The notes: generated from the letters alone by a model not told the origin. Shown: positions 1 through 9,827, counted from the first letter of the stretch. The stretch is DNA of 64,000 nucleotides from Enterococcus sp. 9D6_DIV0238 (GCF_002174455.2 NZ_CP147246.1:771501-835500), one strand, 5' to 3'. Numbers and translations: made by a program.

Positions 1-82
1 ATAGGAAAAATCGATTGAGACGCTTTTTGTCTCACTCTATTTTTATCTTTTTTCCGAAGAGCTAGCCTGTGCAGCTAGATAA
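1..82. repeat. Structured intergenic repeat, copy 1
   Basis: This stretch is matched by a second copy at 195-276. Both start ATAGGAAAA and end AGCTAGATAA. The core is a hairpin with arms TGAGAC (16-21) and GTCTCA (29-34). A second small stem pairs CTAGC (62-66) with GCTAG (74-78). In the other copy the core arms are TGAGGC/GCCTCA, a compensatory change, which suggests that the fold matters. It lies downstream of asd. The copy is cut by the window edge, so its outer arm cannot be seen. Confidence 0.75.
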
Positions 83-181
83 CATAAATGATCAACACTT
101 TCTTCGAAAGTCTTGTACTGTTCAACATCAGTTCATTTCATTCACTGTGATTCTCAGCAAAAGCGGAATGAACCTATTTAG

Positions 182-276
182 TCTCGACAAGAAAATAGGA
201 AAACATGACTGAGGCGCTTTTGGCCTCATTCAGGTTTTATCTTTTTCTCGAGAGACTGGCTCATGCAGCTAGATAA
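182..276. repeat. Structured intergenic repeat, copy 2, with outer inverted repeat
   Basis: Second copy of the element at 1-82. The core hairpin is TGAGGC (210-215) with GCCTCA (223-228). The small stem is CTGGC (256-260) with GCTAG (268-272), using one G-U pair. The complete copy also shows an outer inverted repeat, TCTCGA (182-187) with TCGAGA (248-253), so the whole unit can form one long imperfect hairpin. It sits just past the end of asd and may end that transcript, but no clean T-run follows it. Confidence 0.75.
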
Positions 277-318
277 TAACAAGCTCTCATTTCCCAAAGA
301 TCCAATTTTTGGAGCGAT

Positions 319-1377
319 CTATTCAACACCAACCAAATTCATTGCATGCAATGTTTCAGCAATTTGAACGGAATTCCACGCTGCACCTTTTAACAAGTTA
401 TCAGAGACGACCCACATATGGTAGCCTTTATCGATATCGATATCTTTGCGGATCCGTCCAACAAAAGTTTCCTTACGATCGATACTTGTCAAAGCCTGCG
501 GATAAATTTGCTGACTTGGATCATCTTGTAATACAGCACTAGGCGCTTCTGCTATCAATTGCTTGATTTTAGCAACATCTGCACCATCTTCTTTGACTTC
601 GATATACACAGATTCTGAATGTCCAGACAACACCGGAATCCGTACACATGTCGCAACAACTTTGATGCTGTCATCTTCCATGATCTTCTTCGTTTCATTG
701 ATCATTTTCCATTCTTCATATGTGTAATCCTCATCTGAAAAAACATCGATCTGCGGTAACGCATTAAACGCGATCGGATAATGTTTTTTATCTCCACCAC
801 TCGGTAAAATCGTTGCTTTGAGCTGATCGGCAGGTGTTCCATTGATATAGTCTACTGCTTGTGCTTTTAGCTCTTCCATTGCGTGGATACCAGCTCCGCT
901 AACTGCCTGATAGGTCGATACGATCAACCGGTCTAAGCCATATGCTTTACGGATCGGCTCAAGTGCCACCATCAATTGAATCGTTGAGCAGTTTGGGTTA
1001 GCAATGATTCCTTTGTGACGTTTCAATGCATGCGGATTGACCTCTGGAACTACTAGAGGAACTTCTGGATCCATTCTAAAATGACTCGTATTATCAATAA
1101 CCACAGCTCCGCGTTTTACCGCTTCAGGAGCAAATTGTTTAGAGATACTTCCGCCTGCACTGAACAAAGCGATGTCAACATTTTCAAATGACTCAGGAAC
1201 TAATTCTTCGATTACTAATGTCTGTCCTTTAAACATTAGTTCTTTACCAGCTGAACGTTTCGATGCCAAAAGTTTGACATGGTTCAACGGCAATGTCGAA
1301 TCAGCCAACATCTCGATCATCTTTGTCCCAACAGCCCCAGTTGCTCCTACTATGGCAACATTATACTTTTCTTTCAT
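319..1377 (-). CDS. asd: Aspartate-semialdehyde dehydrogenase
   Basis: Converts aspartyl phosphate to aspartate semialdehyde with NADPH, the branch point to lysine/diaminopimelate, threonine and methionine; cytosolic. The 352-residue product has the usual family length. A Rossmann nucleotide loop GATGAVG is at residues 11-17, and the catalytic cysteine sits in NPNCSTIQL at about residue 130. The ATG start has a GAGAGGAG ribosome site upstream. It stands alone, with no dap or hom genes beside it, and is divergent from luxS. The structured repeats at 1-276 follow it. Confidence 0.95.
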   Translation of the reverse strand: MKEKYNVAIVGATGAVGTKMIEMLADSTLPLNHVKLLASKRSAGKELMFKGQTLVIEELVPESFENVDIALFSAGGSISKQFAPEAVKRGAVVIDNTSHFRMDPEVPLVVPEVNPHALKRHKGIIANPNCSTIQLMVALEPIRKAYGLDRLIVSTYQAVSGAGIHAMEELKAQAVDYINGTPADQLKATILPSGGDKKHYPIAFNALPQIDVFSDEDYTYEEWKMINETKKIMEDDSIKVVATCVRIPVLSGHSESVYIEVKEDGADVAKIKQLIAEAPSAVLQDDPSQQIYPQALTSIDRKETFVGRIRKDIDIDKGYHMWVVSDNLLKGAAWNSVQIAETLHAMNLVGVE

Positions 1378-1531
1378 ACTTATTTATCTCCTCTCGTCTT
1401 CCTGAAGAAAGTTGCTTTTTTCATTTTACCATAGTATCGACTATTACTACATAGGAAGTAAAGTGATTTTTCTCTATTTTATTGAAATAATTCATTCTAC
1501 TCATCGTCAAAGAAGTCCCTACGTCAATCTA

Positions 1532-1559
1532 TTGACATTTGAAACGTATTTGTTATAGT
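1532..1559 (+). promoter_or_regulatory. luxS promoter
   Basis: A consensus -35 box TTGACA (1532-1537) and a -10 box TATAGT (1554-1559) are separated by 16 bases, 38 bases ahead of the luxS ATG. I see no SAM riboswitch in the short leader. Confidence 0.75.
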
Positions 1560-1597
1560 TAAAAGCGACATTTACTTAATTTGAAGGAGTGAATACC

Positions 1598-2056
1598 ATG
1601 GCACGTGTTGAAAGTTTTGAATTAGACCACAATACAGTAAAAGCCCCTTATGTGCGCTTAGCTGGTACAGAAAAAAATGGGGAAGCGCTGATCGAAAAAT
1701 ACGACCTACGTTTCTTACAGCCAAATGAAGATGAATTGCCGACAGCAGCGGTTCATACACTGGAGCACTTATTAGCAGTGAACTTACGTGATCATTTAGA
1801 AGGAATCATCGACATCTCTCCAATGGGCTGCCGCACTGGTTTTTATATGATCATGTGGAATGAACATTCACCAAAAGAAATTCGCGATGCATTAGTAAAC
1901 GTGCTTAATTTTATTGTTGAAACAGATTTCGTTCCTGCTGTTTCTGCAAAAGAATGCGGAAATTATAAAGACCATTCTTTATTTTCTGCACAAGAATATG
2001 CAAAAATCGTTTTAGAAAAAGGAATCAGCTTAGATCCTTTTGAGCGTGTGCTTTAA
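1598..2056 (+). CDS. luxS: S-ribosylhomocysteine lyase
   Basis: Cleaves S-ribosylhomocysteine to homocysteine and DPD, the precursor of autoinducer-2, in the activated methyl cycle. The 152-residue protein has the metal motif HTLEH (His53, Glu56, His57), the third metal ligand Cys120 in AKECGNY, and the catalytic Cys78 in MGCRT. An in-frame GTG lies nine bases upstream, but the ATG at 1598 is chosen because AAGGAG (1584-1589) has ideal spacing to it and the family begins MARVESF-like. Single-gene unit with its own promoter and terminator. Confidence 0.97.
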   Translation: MARVESFELDHNTVKAPYVRLAGTEKNGEALIEKYDLRFLQPNEDELPTAAVHTLEHLLAVNLRDHLEGIIDISPMGCRTGFYMIMWNEHSPKEIRDALVNVLNFIVETDFVPAVSAKECGNYKDHSLFSAQEYAKIVLEKGISLDPFERVL

Positions 2057-2065
2057 AATGACTAA

Positions 2066-2107
2066 AAAACAAGTGCTTGGATACTCATCCTAAGCACTTG
2101 TTTTTTT
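2066..2107 (+). terminator. Bidirectional terminator between luxS and the ZIP transporter
   Basis: ACAAGTGCTT and AAGCACTTGT form a perfect stem flanked by A and T runs, so it can serve both converging genes. Confidence 0.85.
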
Positions 2108-2118
2108 GATGCCGTCCA

Positions 2119-2940
2119 TTACCCCAACGCCACATCTAAAATCATCATGATGATGAAACCAAGCATTACACCAAAGACAGCAAAGTGTCTTCTGCTAGTT
2201 ACTGTTTGCTGCGCTTCCGGAATCAGTTCTTCGACTACCACATAAATCATTGCTCCTGCTGCAAAAGCTAGTGCATAAGGCAATAGCATGGTGACCTTCG
2301 TTACCAAGATAGCTCCGATGATCCCTGCGATCGGTTCTACAATTCCTGAAGCTTGACCATACAGAAAGGCTTTTTTGCGACTTAGATTTTCTTGACGCAA
2401 AGGAATCGACACTGCTGCACCTTCCGGAAAATTTTGAATCCCGATTCCTAGAGCAACAGAAACTGCCGCCAAAACAGCTTTTGTTGGATCATCCGCTGAG
2501 TTGGCTGCGCCAAAGGCTACTCCGACTGCTAATCCTTCTGGAATATTATGTAATGTAATAGAGAAAACAAGTAAAATCGTACGTTTTAGATGACTCGGTA
2601 ACCCTTCTTTTTCATGATTAGGGCCAAAATGCATATGTGGCAACGTCTTATCAGCAATATATAAAAACAGTCCGCCTAAACCAAACCCGAAACTTACGAC
2701 CAACCAAGCAATACTGCCATTCTCTTCTGCTTGTTTGATTGCCGGGTCAAGCAAAGACCAGAAACTCGCAGCGATCATCACACCTGAAGCAAATCCCAGC
2801 ATCAAATTCAAAATATCTTTTTTTATTTCTTTAAAGAAAAAAACCAATGCTGCTCCCAAAGCAGTCATGAAATAGGTAAATCCTGTCCCAACCAACGCTT
2901 GCTGCCAAGCATCCAACGACAATAACCAATCAGTAAACAC
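2119..2940 (-). CDS. ZIP family metal transporter
   Basis: Membrane importer of divalent metal (zinc, iron or manganese) of the ZIP/GufA type. The 273-residue product has about eight hydrophobic segments and the two signature helices HNIPEGLAVGVAFG and QNFPEGAAVSIPL, whose His, Asn, Glu and Gln residues form the metal path. Start is GTG with AAGGAAGGG upstream; a nearby ATG is out of frame. It converges on luxS and shares its terminator. Metal specificity cannot be told from sequence, and I see no Zur or MntR box. Confidence 0.9.
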   Translation of the reverse strand: MFTDWLLSLDAWQQALVGTGFTYFMTALGAALVFFFKEIKKDILNLMLGFASGVMIAASFWSLLDPAIKQAEENGSIAWLVVSFGFGLGGLFLYIADKTLPHMHFGPNHEKEGLPSHLKRTILLVFSITLHNIPEGLAVGVAFGAANSADDPTKAVLAAVSVALGIGIQNFPEGAAVSIPLRQENLSRKKAFLYGQASGIVEPIAGIIGAILVTKVTMLLPYALAFAAGAMIYVVVEELIPEAQQTVTSRRHFAVFGVMLGFIIMMILDVALG

Positions 2941-3011
2941 TCATATCCCTTCCTTCCACACTCTACTCCCTTAACTTTATCATATCAATGATTTTATGAC
3001 TACGCTTTACA

Positions 3012-3064
3012 ACAAAAATAAGGGCGAAACAAAACGAATCGTACGCTTTTGTCTCACCCTTATT
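3012..3064 (-). terminator. Terminator downstream of CsbD-like gene
   Basis: Long hairpin with outer arms AATAAGGG (3017-3024) and CCCTTATT (3057-3064) and inner GAAACAAAA/TTTTGTCTC arms, followed on the minus strand by a T-rich run. Its inner arm resembles the GAGACAAAAC motif of other intergenic hairpins in this window. Confidence 0.8.
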
Positions 3065-3129
3065 CAATATTATTTGGTTATACAAGTAAACTTTGTCAGT
3101 TAAAAACTGCTTCTTAGTTTTTCAAATTA

Positions 3130-3384
3130 CTACTTATCATCATGTTTGTGGAATTTTTCTTTGATATCTTCAAAGCCTTCTTTGATCTTATCGCCTAACT
3201 TTTCAGCACCGTCTTTGATATCATCACCGGCATCACGAGCTTTATCTTTTGCATCTGCAAAAGTTGATTGCGCTTTGCCTTCAAGTTCTTTCCCTTTATC
3301 ATCGGTTACTTTCCCTTGAACTTCTTTAGCGGTACCTTCAACTTTATCCTTTGCATCATCTAAACGTCCATTTAAATCTGCCAT
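3130..3384 (-). CDS. CsbD-like stress response protein
   Basis: Small, highly charged CsbD family protein of 84 residues, full of Lys, Asp and Glu, with repeated GKxx[15 protein letters not shown] segments expected to be helical or disordered. CsbD proteins accumulate under general stress in Firmicutes; their molecular role is unknown. A longer frame starts at 3447 but begins inside the promoter; the ATG at 3384 is preceded by TAGGAGGGA at good spacing and gives the normal family start MADLNGR. Single-gene unit. Confidence 0.9.
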   Translation of the reverse strand: MADLNGRLDDAKDKVEGTAKEVQGKVTDDKGKELEGKAQSTFADAKDKARDAGDDIKDGAEKLGDKIKEGFEDIKEKFHKHDDK

Positions 3385-3420
3385 GTCAAAATCCCTCCTA
3401 ATATTTTTTAGTACACTATT

Positions 3421-3449
3421 ACAATAGCACCATTTTAGGGTTGCCACAA
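3421..3449 (-). promoter_or_regulatory. Promoter of CsbD-like gene
   Basis: On the minus strand TTGTGG (3444-3449) and TATTGT (3421-3426) lie 17 bases apart, about 37 bases before the start codon. It looks like a housekeeping sigma promoter. Confidence 0.55.
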
Positions 3450-3519
3450 ATATTTAGCTTTTTTAGGAGACATGATCTTTATATAGGATAAAAAATTTAT
3501 TCATCATACCTTTTGATTA

Positions 3520-4383
3520 TCATATTTTCTCTTTGGCCAAAGCTAAACACCCTATCGTACCCGGATCATCCACTAAGGCTGGCGTAACGATATACTCTTC
3601 TAAAGGTGGAGTTTTCACATACCCATTCACTAGTTTTTTAAACTCTTTACGAACCTTTTCCAGCATATGTTCCTGCTTCATTACGCCACCACCAAAAATA
3701 ATGACTTCAGGTGAAAACATCAGCGTTGTGTTATAGGCTACCTGAGCGATATAATACGCTTCGATCGACCAAAATGGATGGGATTCTTCTAATTCTTGTC
3801 CTTTGCTTCCTGTTCTTTTTTCAATTGCAGGACCGGCAACCATTCCTTCCAAACAGTCTCCATGAAAAGGGCAACTTCCTTCAAATAAATCGTCTGAATG
3901 TCTTTTAAGTGTTGTATGCCCCATCTCAGGATGACTGAATCCTTCAATGAAATGGCCATTTTGAATAGCACCAGCCCCTACACCTGTCCCGATCGTATAA
4001 TAGACACAGCTAGATGATCCTATCCCGTGCCCTTTCACGTATTCTCCATAAGCTGCAGCATTAACATCTGTCGTCCAAGCAATAGGAAGATCGAAATGCT
4101 GCTTCATCTCTCCGACGAAATCAAATCCTTGCCAAGCCAACTTAGGAGTAGAAGTGATGTGACCATATGTTGGCGAATCCTCATGAATATCGATTGGTCC
4201 AAACGAACCAATACCGATCGCCTGAAGTTCATATTGCTTGAAAAAATCGATGACCAAAGCCATTGTTTCTTCTGGAGTCGTCGTCGGAAAACTCACTCTT
4301 TCTAAAATTTCTAGGTCATCTGTTCCAACGGCACATACAAATTTTGTACCGCCAGCTTCAATACTACCTAATAACTTTTTCAT
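3520..4383 (-). CDS. scrK: Fructokinase, ROK family
   Basis: Phosphorylates fructose with ATP to fructose 6-phosphate in the cytosol. The 287-residue protein begins with the ROK phosphate loop EAGGTKFVCAVG, has the second loop YYTIGTGVGAG, and carries the zinc-binding stretch HPEMGH...CPFHGDCLEG typical of Firmicutes fructokinases. No sucrose or mannan transporter lies next to it; its neighbour upstream is galM, 13 bases away, so the two are probably cotranscribed as a general sugar-entry pair. Exact substrate (fructose or mannose) is inferred from the family. Confidence 0.88.
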   Translation of the reverse strand: MKKLLGSIEAGGTKFVCAVGTDDLEILERVSFPTTTPEETMALVIDFFKQYELQAIGIGSFGPIDIHEDSPTYGHITSTPKLAWQGFDFVGEMKQHFDLPIAWTTDVNAAAYGEYVKGHGIGSSSCVYYTIGTGVGAGAIQNGHFIEGFSHPEMGHTTLKRHSDDLFEGSCPFHGDCLEGMVAGPAIEKRTGSKGQELEESHPFWSIEAYYIAQVAYNTTLMFSPEVIIFGGGVMKQEHMLEKVRKEFKKLVNGYVKTPPLEEYIVTPALVDDPGTIGCLALAKEKI

Positions 4384-4396
4384 TCTTTTTCACTCC

Positions 4397-5446
4397 TTAT
4401 AATGATCTTTTGATTTTGTAGATCGTTCGGCTATGAAATGGACGATCTGGATATAATGAAATATCACCAAAACCATCAAAAACACCAGCACCAGGGCTCA
4501 CTTGGGTTTCTAACGCGATTCCCCCATGGCTGACCATCTTAGTCCCTCTCATTTCTGGACTATTTTCACCAAATTGAGCTGTAAAAACAACAACAGCTGG
4601 TCGATCCGTATACATTTCAATCGATACATCTGATTTAGGCGAAGTGACAATCGCCTGCGGCTTTTCAAAACCTGTTTGATTTAATAGGAATGGGTGATCT
4701 AACCCATTGACCATCATATTTTGTTTATAATCCGTCTCAAAAACTTGTTTTATTGGAGTATTGTTTCTAAAATCAAAAGGTGTATCCGTGACATTCCGCA
4801 GTTCTCCTGTGACAGAAGTCGCTTCATCTACCACTGCAAAACGATCTGCATCAATAAATAGAGAATGCTCACCAACCGTTTTTGTCACATCGCCTGTCAA
4901 ATTGAAATACACATGGTTCGTCGGATTATAAATTGTCGGCTGATCTGTTGTTGCCTGATAATCAATGATCCACTCATCTTCATTCGTCAAAGAATATATT
5001 ACCTCTGCTTTTAAATTCCCTGGAAAACCATGCTCATGATCAGGACTTTCATACGTAAAAATCACTGAAATTCTTTCTTCCGTTTCTTCTGTTCGAGACT
5101 CCCAAAGTCGTGATTCAAAGCTTTTGGCTCCTCCGTGAAGGGTATTTCCAGTAAGAGGATCGACTGGTAATTGGTATTTCTTATCATTGATTGTAAATTG
5201 TCCTTTTTCGATTCTGCCAGCTACTCGTCCAACCGTCGCACCGATGTATAGATCTTTTTCAATATATTCTTTTGCGGAGTCAAACCCCAATACGATATTG
5301 CGCTTTTCACCAGACACAGGCACGATCAAATCAACGATTCGTGCACCTAAATTAGATACGCATAACGTAACCCCGTTATTATTAGTAAGCGAATACAAAA
5401 TTGTTGATTCGCCAAAATCTTTCTGTGTGATGTTCACTACTTCCAT
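4397..5446 (-). CDS. galM: Aldose 1-epimerase (mutarotase)
   Basis: Interconverts alpha and beta anomers of aldoses such as galactose and glucose. The 349-residue product matches GalM length. The active-site His is in PTNHVYFNL, an upstream His is in GNTLHGG, and the catalytic Glu is in GIALETQ. It is first of a two-gene unit with the fructokinase. No Leloir pathway genes are present nearby. A GGAAGGAATG ribosome site precedes the ATG. Confidence 0.93.
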   Translation of the reverse strand: MEVVNITQKDFGESTILYSLTNNNGVTLCVSNLGARIVDLIVPVSGEKRNIVLGFDSAKEYIEKDLYIGATVGRVAGRIEKGQFTINDKKYQLPVDPLTGNTLHGGAKSFESRLWESRTEETEERISVIFTYESPDHEHGFPGNLKAEVIYSLTNEDEWIIDYQATTDQPTIYNPTNHVYFNLTGDVTKTVGEHSLFIDADRFAVVDEATSVTGELRNVTDTPFDFRNNTPIKQVFETDYKQNMMVNGLDHPFLLNQTGFEKPQAIVTSPKSDVSIEMYTDRPAVVVFTAQFGENSPEMRGTKMVSHGGIALETQVSPGAGVFDGFGDISLYPDRPFHSRTIYKIKRSL

Positions 5447-5568
5447 TCCTTCCTTCTTTTATCATGCATACTAGCTTGATTCACTGATTTTATTTTACCA
5501 TTGATTTCTTAATTATAACTGAATTTCTATTTTTTTGTTATATTCATGTCAATTTATCTCCAACACAA

Positions 5569-5600
5569 TAAAAAAACGAGTTTCCACAAAGGAAACTCGT
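5569..5600 (-). terminator. rpmE2 terminator
   Basis: ACGAGTTTCC and GGAAACTCGT form a perfect ten-pair stem; on the minus strand it is followed by a seven-base T run. Confidence 0.9.
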
Positions 5601-5627
5601 ACAATTGTTGAGAATTCAACAGAAATC

Positions 5628-5891
5628 TTATTCTGCAGCGTTTTCGTCTTTGAGACCGTATTTCTTGTTGAAACGGTCCACACGTCCGTCTGCTTGTGTG
5701 AATTTTTGACGTCCAGTGTAAAATGGATGAGAGTCAGATGTTACTTCGACACGGATTACTGGGTAAGTATTTCCGTCTTCCCATTCAACTGTTTCTTCAG
5801 AGTGCTTAGTAGAACCTGATAAGAATTTAAAACCAGTTGTTGAGTCCATAAATACGACTGGGTGATATTCTGGATGGATATCTTGTTTCAT
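5628..5891 (-). CDS. rpmE2: 50S ribosomal protein L31 type B
   Basis: Component of the large ribosomal subunit. The 87-residue protein starts [14 protein letters not shown] and contains no cysteine, so it is the zinc-free (C-minus) form of L31, which in other bacteria replaces the zinc-binding form under zinc limitation. The ATG at 5891 has AAAGGAG upstream; the longer frame to 5981 would run into the promoter and is rejected. It follows rho, with its own promoter between them. I see no clear Zur operator. Confidence 0.96.
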   Translation of the reverse strand: MKQDIHPEYHPVVFMDSTTGFKFLSGSTKHSEETVEWEDGNTYPVIRVEVTSDSHPFYTGRQKFTQADGRVDRFNKKYGLKDENAAE

Positions 5892-5960
5892 AGTCTTTTC
5901 GCTCCTTTGCCCTGATCCATTTGCTGCATCAGAGTTATTTTGTCGGTATACAACAGTATT

Positions 5961-5989
5961 ATAATAGCATGATTCATTCATCGATGCAA
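5961..5989 (-). promoter_or_regulatory. rpmE2 promoter
   Basis: TTGCAT (5984-5989) and TATTAT (5961-5966) on the minus strand, 17 bases apart, lie directly after the rho stop codon. This gives rpmE2 expression independent of murA-rho readthrough. Confidence 0.6.
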
Positions 5990-7282
5990 TTATCTTTTTA
6001 CATTTCTTTTGCTTTGTTTTCCGAAGGATACATCATGGAAATCTTCAAAGAATTTTTCATTGCTTTTTGTTTTACGTAAAAATTTAACAAATTGCTCTGT
6101 ATATTCCAGAGAATCGCCTGTCATATGATTACGCAGCTTCCATGTTTCTTCTAGTTGCTCAGAAGACATTAACAGATCTTCTTTACGTGTTCCTGATTTT
6201 TTGATATCGATGGCTGGGAAGATACGGCGATCTGCTAAATCACGTGATAGATGCAGTTCCATATTCCCTGTCCCTTTGAACTCTTCATAAATCACATCGT
6301 CCATTCGACTTCCGGTATCCACTAAAGCAGTTGCTAAAATCGTTAGACTGCCTCCTTCTTCAATGTTTCTAGCTGCACCAAAAAAGCGTTTTGGTCTATA
6401 AAAAGAAGAAGGATCGATACCGCCGCTCAATGTTCGTCCGCTTGGCGGTACGACTAAATTATAAGCACGAGCCAAACGTGTGATACTGTCCATCAGAATC
6501 ACAACATCTCGCTTATCTTCAACTAAACGCATCGCACGTTCCAAGACTAGTTCAGAAACCCGCGTATGATTCTGCGGCTGTTGGTCAAATGTTGATGATA
6601 CGACATCACCTTTGACGCTGCGTTCTAAATCAGTTACTTCTTCCGGACGCTCATCGATCAATAATAAAATCAATTCTACATCAGGGTAATTTTCAGTAAT
6701 GCCGTTGGCAATTTCTTTTAAAACACTAGTCTTCCCAGCTTTAGGTGGCGCAACGATCAAACCACGCTGCCCAAAACCTACAGGAGAAAAAATATCGATC
6801 ATACGAGTTGATAATCTGCCGGGTGTTGTTTCTAATTTGATTTGTCTTTCTGGGTAGAGAGGTGTTAACGCTGGAAAGTGAGGACGCTCTTTAGCTTCTT
6901 CCGGATCTTTGCCATTCACACTTTCAACATGCATCAAGCCATAATAACGTTCCGATTCTTTTGGGGGGCGTGCCTTTCCAGCAACCTTATCCCCATTACG
7001 TAACCCGAATCGACGGATTTGAGAAGAGGAGATGTAAATATCTTCAGCACTTGGTCCATAATTGATTGGACGTAAGAAACCATACCCATCTTGAGAAACG
7101 ATATCCAAAATTCCTTCCATAAAGAAGAACCCTTGCTTCTCGGCCTGAGCTCTAATCACTGCTAAAGACAATTCTTTTTTGTTCATTTGGCTGTAATAAG
7201 GGATCTTAAATTCCTTCGCATAGGCATAAATGTCCTTTAGTGTACTATTTTCAAGTTCCGCCATCGTTAAATAGTCACTCAT
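5990..7282 (-). CDS. rho: Transcription termination factor Rho
   Basis: Hexameric RNA helicase that ends transcription at Rho-dependent sites. The 430-residue product has an N-terminal helix domain, a cold-shock-like RNA-binding domain (about 50-125, with GYGFLRP), and a RecA-type motor with Walker [13 protein letters not shown] and the Q/R loop regions. Its ATG overlaps the murA stop by four bases, indicating translational coupling. Murein gene, rho and L31 in this order is a conserved Firmicutes neighbourhood. Confidence 0.97.
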   Translation of the reverse strand: MSDYLTMAELENSTLKDIYAYAKEFKIPYYSQMNKKELSLAVIRAQAEKQGFFFMEGILDIVSQDGYGFLRPINYGPSAEDIYISSSQIRRFGLRNGDKVAGKARPPKESERYYGLMHVESVNGKDPEEAKERPHFPALTPLYPERQIKLETTPGRLSTRMIDIFSPVGFGQRGLIVAPPKAGKTSVLKEIANGITENYPDVELILLLIDERPEEVTDLERSVKGDVVSSTFDQQPQNHTRVSELVLERAMRLVEDKRDVVILMDSITRLARAYNLVVPPSGRTLSGGIDPSSFYRPKRFFGAARNIEEGGSLTILATALVDTGSRMDDVIYEEFKGTGNMELHLSRDLADRRIFPAIDIKKSGTRKEDLLMSSEQLEETWKLRNHMTGDSLEYTEQFVKFLRKTKSNEKFFEDFHDVSFGKQSKRNVKR

Positions 7283-8559
7283 TTAGTCACCTCGATTTCT
7301 TCTTCTGTTTCGATCATTTGGATATCAGCACCTAAGGCTGTTAATTTTTCAATGATATGATCATAGCCTCGTAAAATGTATTCAACATTGTAAATCGTAG
7401 TCGTACCTTCTGCCATCAGTCCAGCAGTCACTAAACAAGCACCTGCACGTAAATCAGAAGCGACTACTTCAGCACCATGCAATTTAGCAGGGCCATTGAT
7501 GACGATCATATTGCCTTCGATCGATGCATCCGCACCCATTCGTACTAATTCAGGAATATGTTTTGTCCGTTGCGTATAAATACTGTCGATCACTTCGCCC
7601 GTTCCTTTAGCTTTTAACATCAACGGCGTGATCGGCTGTTGAAGATCTGTCGCAAATCCAGGATATGGATACGTTTTGATCGTTGTCATTTTTAAATCGT
7701 GGGAAGGATGAACGATGATCTTGTCCTCTTCGATCGTCATTTTCACACCCATTTCTTGTAATTTTGCAATAAAGCTTTCTAGGTGTTCATAAATGACATT
7801 ACGAACCGTTACACCTTCACCCATTGCAGCAGCTAAAGCCAAATAGGTCCCTGCTTCGATACGATCCGGAATAATCGAATGGCGGCAGCCGTGCAGCTGT
7901 TTCACACCTTCGATACGGATAATATCTGTGCCTGCTCCACGGATATTGGCTCCCATATTGTTCAGCAAGGTAGCGACATCAATGATCTCAGGTTCACGAG
8001 CAGCATTTTCGATAATCGTTTTCCCTTCTGCTTTTACAGCCGCCAGCATAACATTGATCGTTGCGCCGATCGACACCATATCCATGAAGATCCTCGTTCC
8101 ATGAAGACCATCCTCTGTTCTTAGATACATCGCTCCATGTTCATTTGTCACAGTTGCTCCTAGAGATTCAAAACCTTTGATGTGAAGGTCGATTGGACGG
8201 GGACCTAAATAACAGCCTCCTGGTAAACCAACTACTCCTTCACCAAATTTTCCCAGCAATGACCCCATAAAGTAATAAGATGCACGAAGACTATTGATTT
8301 TTCCTTTCGGCATCGGTACTGAGACGATCTCCGTTGGATCGATCACTAATGTATTATTTTCAAATGTTGTTTTAGCACCCATAATTTCTAAAATTTCAAT
8401 TAATGAATGGACATCCTGAATATCTGGTACCCCATCCAATGTGACTGGTGAATCCGCTAAAATAGCTGCTGGAATCAACGCCACTGCACTGTTTTTTGCC
8501 CCACTTATACAAACTTCTCCCGTTAATGGGTGGTTCCCATTGATTACAATTTTTTTCAT
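7279..8559 (-). CDS. murA: UDP-N-acetylglucosamine 1-carboxyvinyltransferase
   Basis: First committed step of peptidoglycan synthesis: transfers enolpyruvyl from PEP to UDP-GlcNAc. At 426 residues it is full length. The catalytic, fosfomycin-reactive cysteine is in GGCYLGPRP at about residue 117, and the substrate lysine/asparagine pair is in [10 protein letters not shown] near the N-terminus. Gram-positive cocci usually carry two copies; position next to rho and fba marks this as the MurAB/MurZ type. It overlaps rho by four bases. Confidence 0.95.
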   Translation of the reverse strand: MKKIVINGNHPLTGEVCISGAKNSAVALIPAAILADSPVTLDGVPDIQDVHSLIEILEIMGAKTTFENNTLVIDPTEIVSVPMPKGKINSLRASYYFMGSLLGKFGEGVVGLPGGCYLGPRPIDLHIKGFESLGATVTNEHGAMYLRTEDGLHGTRIFMDMVSIGATINVMLAAVKAEGKTIIENAAREPEIIDVATLLNNMGANIRGAGTDIIRIEGVKQLHGCRHSIIPDRIEAGTYLALAAAMGEGVTVRNVIYEHLESFIAKLQEMGVKMTIEEDKIIVHPSHDLKMTTIKTYPYPGFATDLQQPITPLMLKAKGTGEVIDSIYTQRTKHIPELVRMGADASIEGNMIVINGPAKLHGAEVVASDLRAGACLVTAGLMAEGTTTIYNVEYILRGYDHIIEKLTALGADIQMIETEEEIEVTK

Positions 8560-8735
8560 TTATCTTCTCACCTATCTATGTAAAACAAATAGTTTTATTT
8601 TTTGTGATATACCCAAACTATTCTAACACATCAGAAGATAATAAAAAAGCCAACACGTATTCTCTTTCTTATTTTTCTCATGTTTTAGGCGTTTTCGCTC
8701 AAAAAAAGAAACGTATTGTAAACTTTTAGAAAAAA

Positions 8736-8772
8736 ATAAAAAAAAGCCGAACTGCTTTTCAGCAGTCCAGCT
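8736..8772 (-). terminator. fba terminator
   Basis: On the minus strand a 12-pair stem (two G-U pairs) with a GAAA loop is followed by a long T run, eight or more bases. Confidence 0.88.
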
Positions 8773-8791
8773 CAGGGTTTAAAGAATTTGA

Positions 8792-9661
8792 TTATGCTTT
8801 GTTAGCAGAACCGAACCAGTCGATGTGCTCTTCTGCATCTTTCACGATTGCAGCAACACCTGGTGCTAACAATTTACGTGGGTCAAAGCCTTTTCCTTCT
8901 TTGTCTTTGCCAGCTTCGATATATTCACGAGTTGCTTTAGCAAAAGATAATTGGAATTCAGTATTTACGTTGACTTTAGATACACCCATTGAGATAGCTT
9001 TTTGGATTTGTTCTTGAGGAATACCTGAACCACCGTGTAATACTAAAGGAACATCAGAACCTACAGCATCAGCGATTGCTTGTAAGTGATCAAAAGCAAG
9101 GCCTTTCCAGTTTTCAGGATATTGACCGTGAATGTTACCAATACCACAAGCTAAATAGTCAATACCTGTAGCAACCATTTGTTTACATTCTTCGATGTCA
9201 GCTAATTCACCAGCACCGATGATTCCGTCTTCTTCTCCACCAATCGAACCAACTTCACACTCAACAGAGATTCCTTTAGCGTGTGCTTTTTCAACGACAT
9301 CTTTCGCTAATTTCAAGTTTTCTTCAAATGGAAGATGAGAACCATCAAACATGATTGAAGTATAGCCAACTTCGATACATTCTAAAGCTGCTTCATAGTC
9401 ACCATGGTCTAAGTGGATCGCAACTGGTACAGTGATACCCATTGAATCAACTAAATCAGTGATGATATCTTTAGCCACTTTATATCCGCCCATGTATTTT
9501 GCTGCGCCCATTGATGTTTGGATAAGAACTGGTGCTTTTTTAGCTTCGGCAGCTTTTAGAATTGCTTGAGTCCATTCTAAATTGTTTGTGTTGAATCCAC
9601 CAACTGCATATCCGCCTTTACGTGCAGCTTTTAAGAATTCTGCTCCTGATACTACTGGCAT
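8792..9661 (-). CDS. fba: Fructose-bisphosphate aldolase, class II
   Basis: Zinc-dependent glycolytic aldolase splitting fructose 1,6-bisphosphate to dihydroxyacetone phosphate and glyceraldehyde 3-phosphate. The 289-residue product carries HLDHG (catalytic Asp and first zinc His, about residues 82-86), CEVGSIGGEEDG, the second zinc His in IHGQYP, and LHGGSGI with the third. A TAGGAGGAA ribosome site precedes the ATG. It is a single-gene unit upstream of murA with a strong terminator and a hairpin in its 5-prime leader. Confidence 0.96.
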   Translation of the reverse strand: MPVVSGAEFLKAARKGGYAVGGFNTNNLEWTQAILKAAEAKKAPVLIQTSMGAAKYMGGYKVAKDIITDLVDSMGITVPVAIHLDHGDYEAALECIEVGYTSIMFDGSHLPFEENLKLAKDVVEKAHAKGISVECEVGSIGGEEDGIIGAGELADIEECKQMVATGIDYLACGIGNIHGQYPENWKGLAFDHLQAIADAVGSDVPLVLHGGSGIPQEQIQKAISMGVSKVNVNTEFQLSFAKATREYIEAGKDKEGKGFDPRKLLAPGVAAIVKDAEEHIDWFGSANKA

Positions 9662-9697
9662 AATAAAATTCCTCCTAAGTTTTAAAAAACTTTATTT

Positions 9698-9716
9698 GTT
9701 AAGGGCGTCCCTTAAC
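9698..9716. promoter_or_regulatory. Inverted repeat in the fba leader
   Basis: GTTAAGGG-CGT-CCCTTAAC is a perfect eight-pair inverted repeat with a three-base loop, 37 bases ahead of the fba start and just downstream of a probable -10 TAAAAT. It may be a repressor operator or a 5-prime stabilising hairpin. Confidence 0.5.
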
Positions 9717-9827
9717 TAACAGTTACATTTTAGCAGACTTTTTAGTACTTTTCTACTAAAATTACCTTTTTCAGAAAATTTTTGTCCATTCTTTCACAAA
9801 AGAGGAGACACTCAAGTTTATTTGTCG

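Noticed and set aside
1598..2056. GTG nine bases upstream as luxS start
   Set aside because: It overlaps the ribosome site; the ATG has better spacing and family agreement.
3385..3447. Longer CsbD-like protein
   Set aside because: The extra codons overlap the promoter and lack a ribosome site; the normal family start is at 3384.
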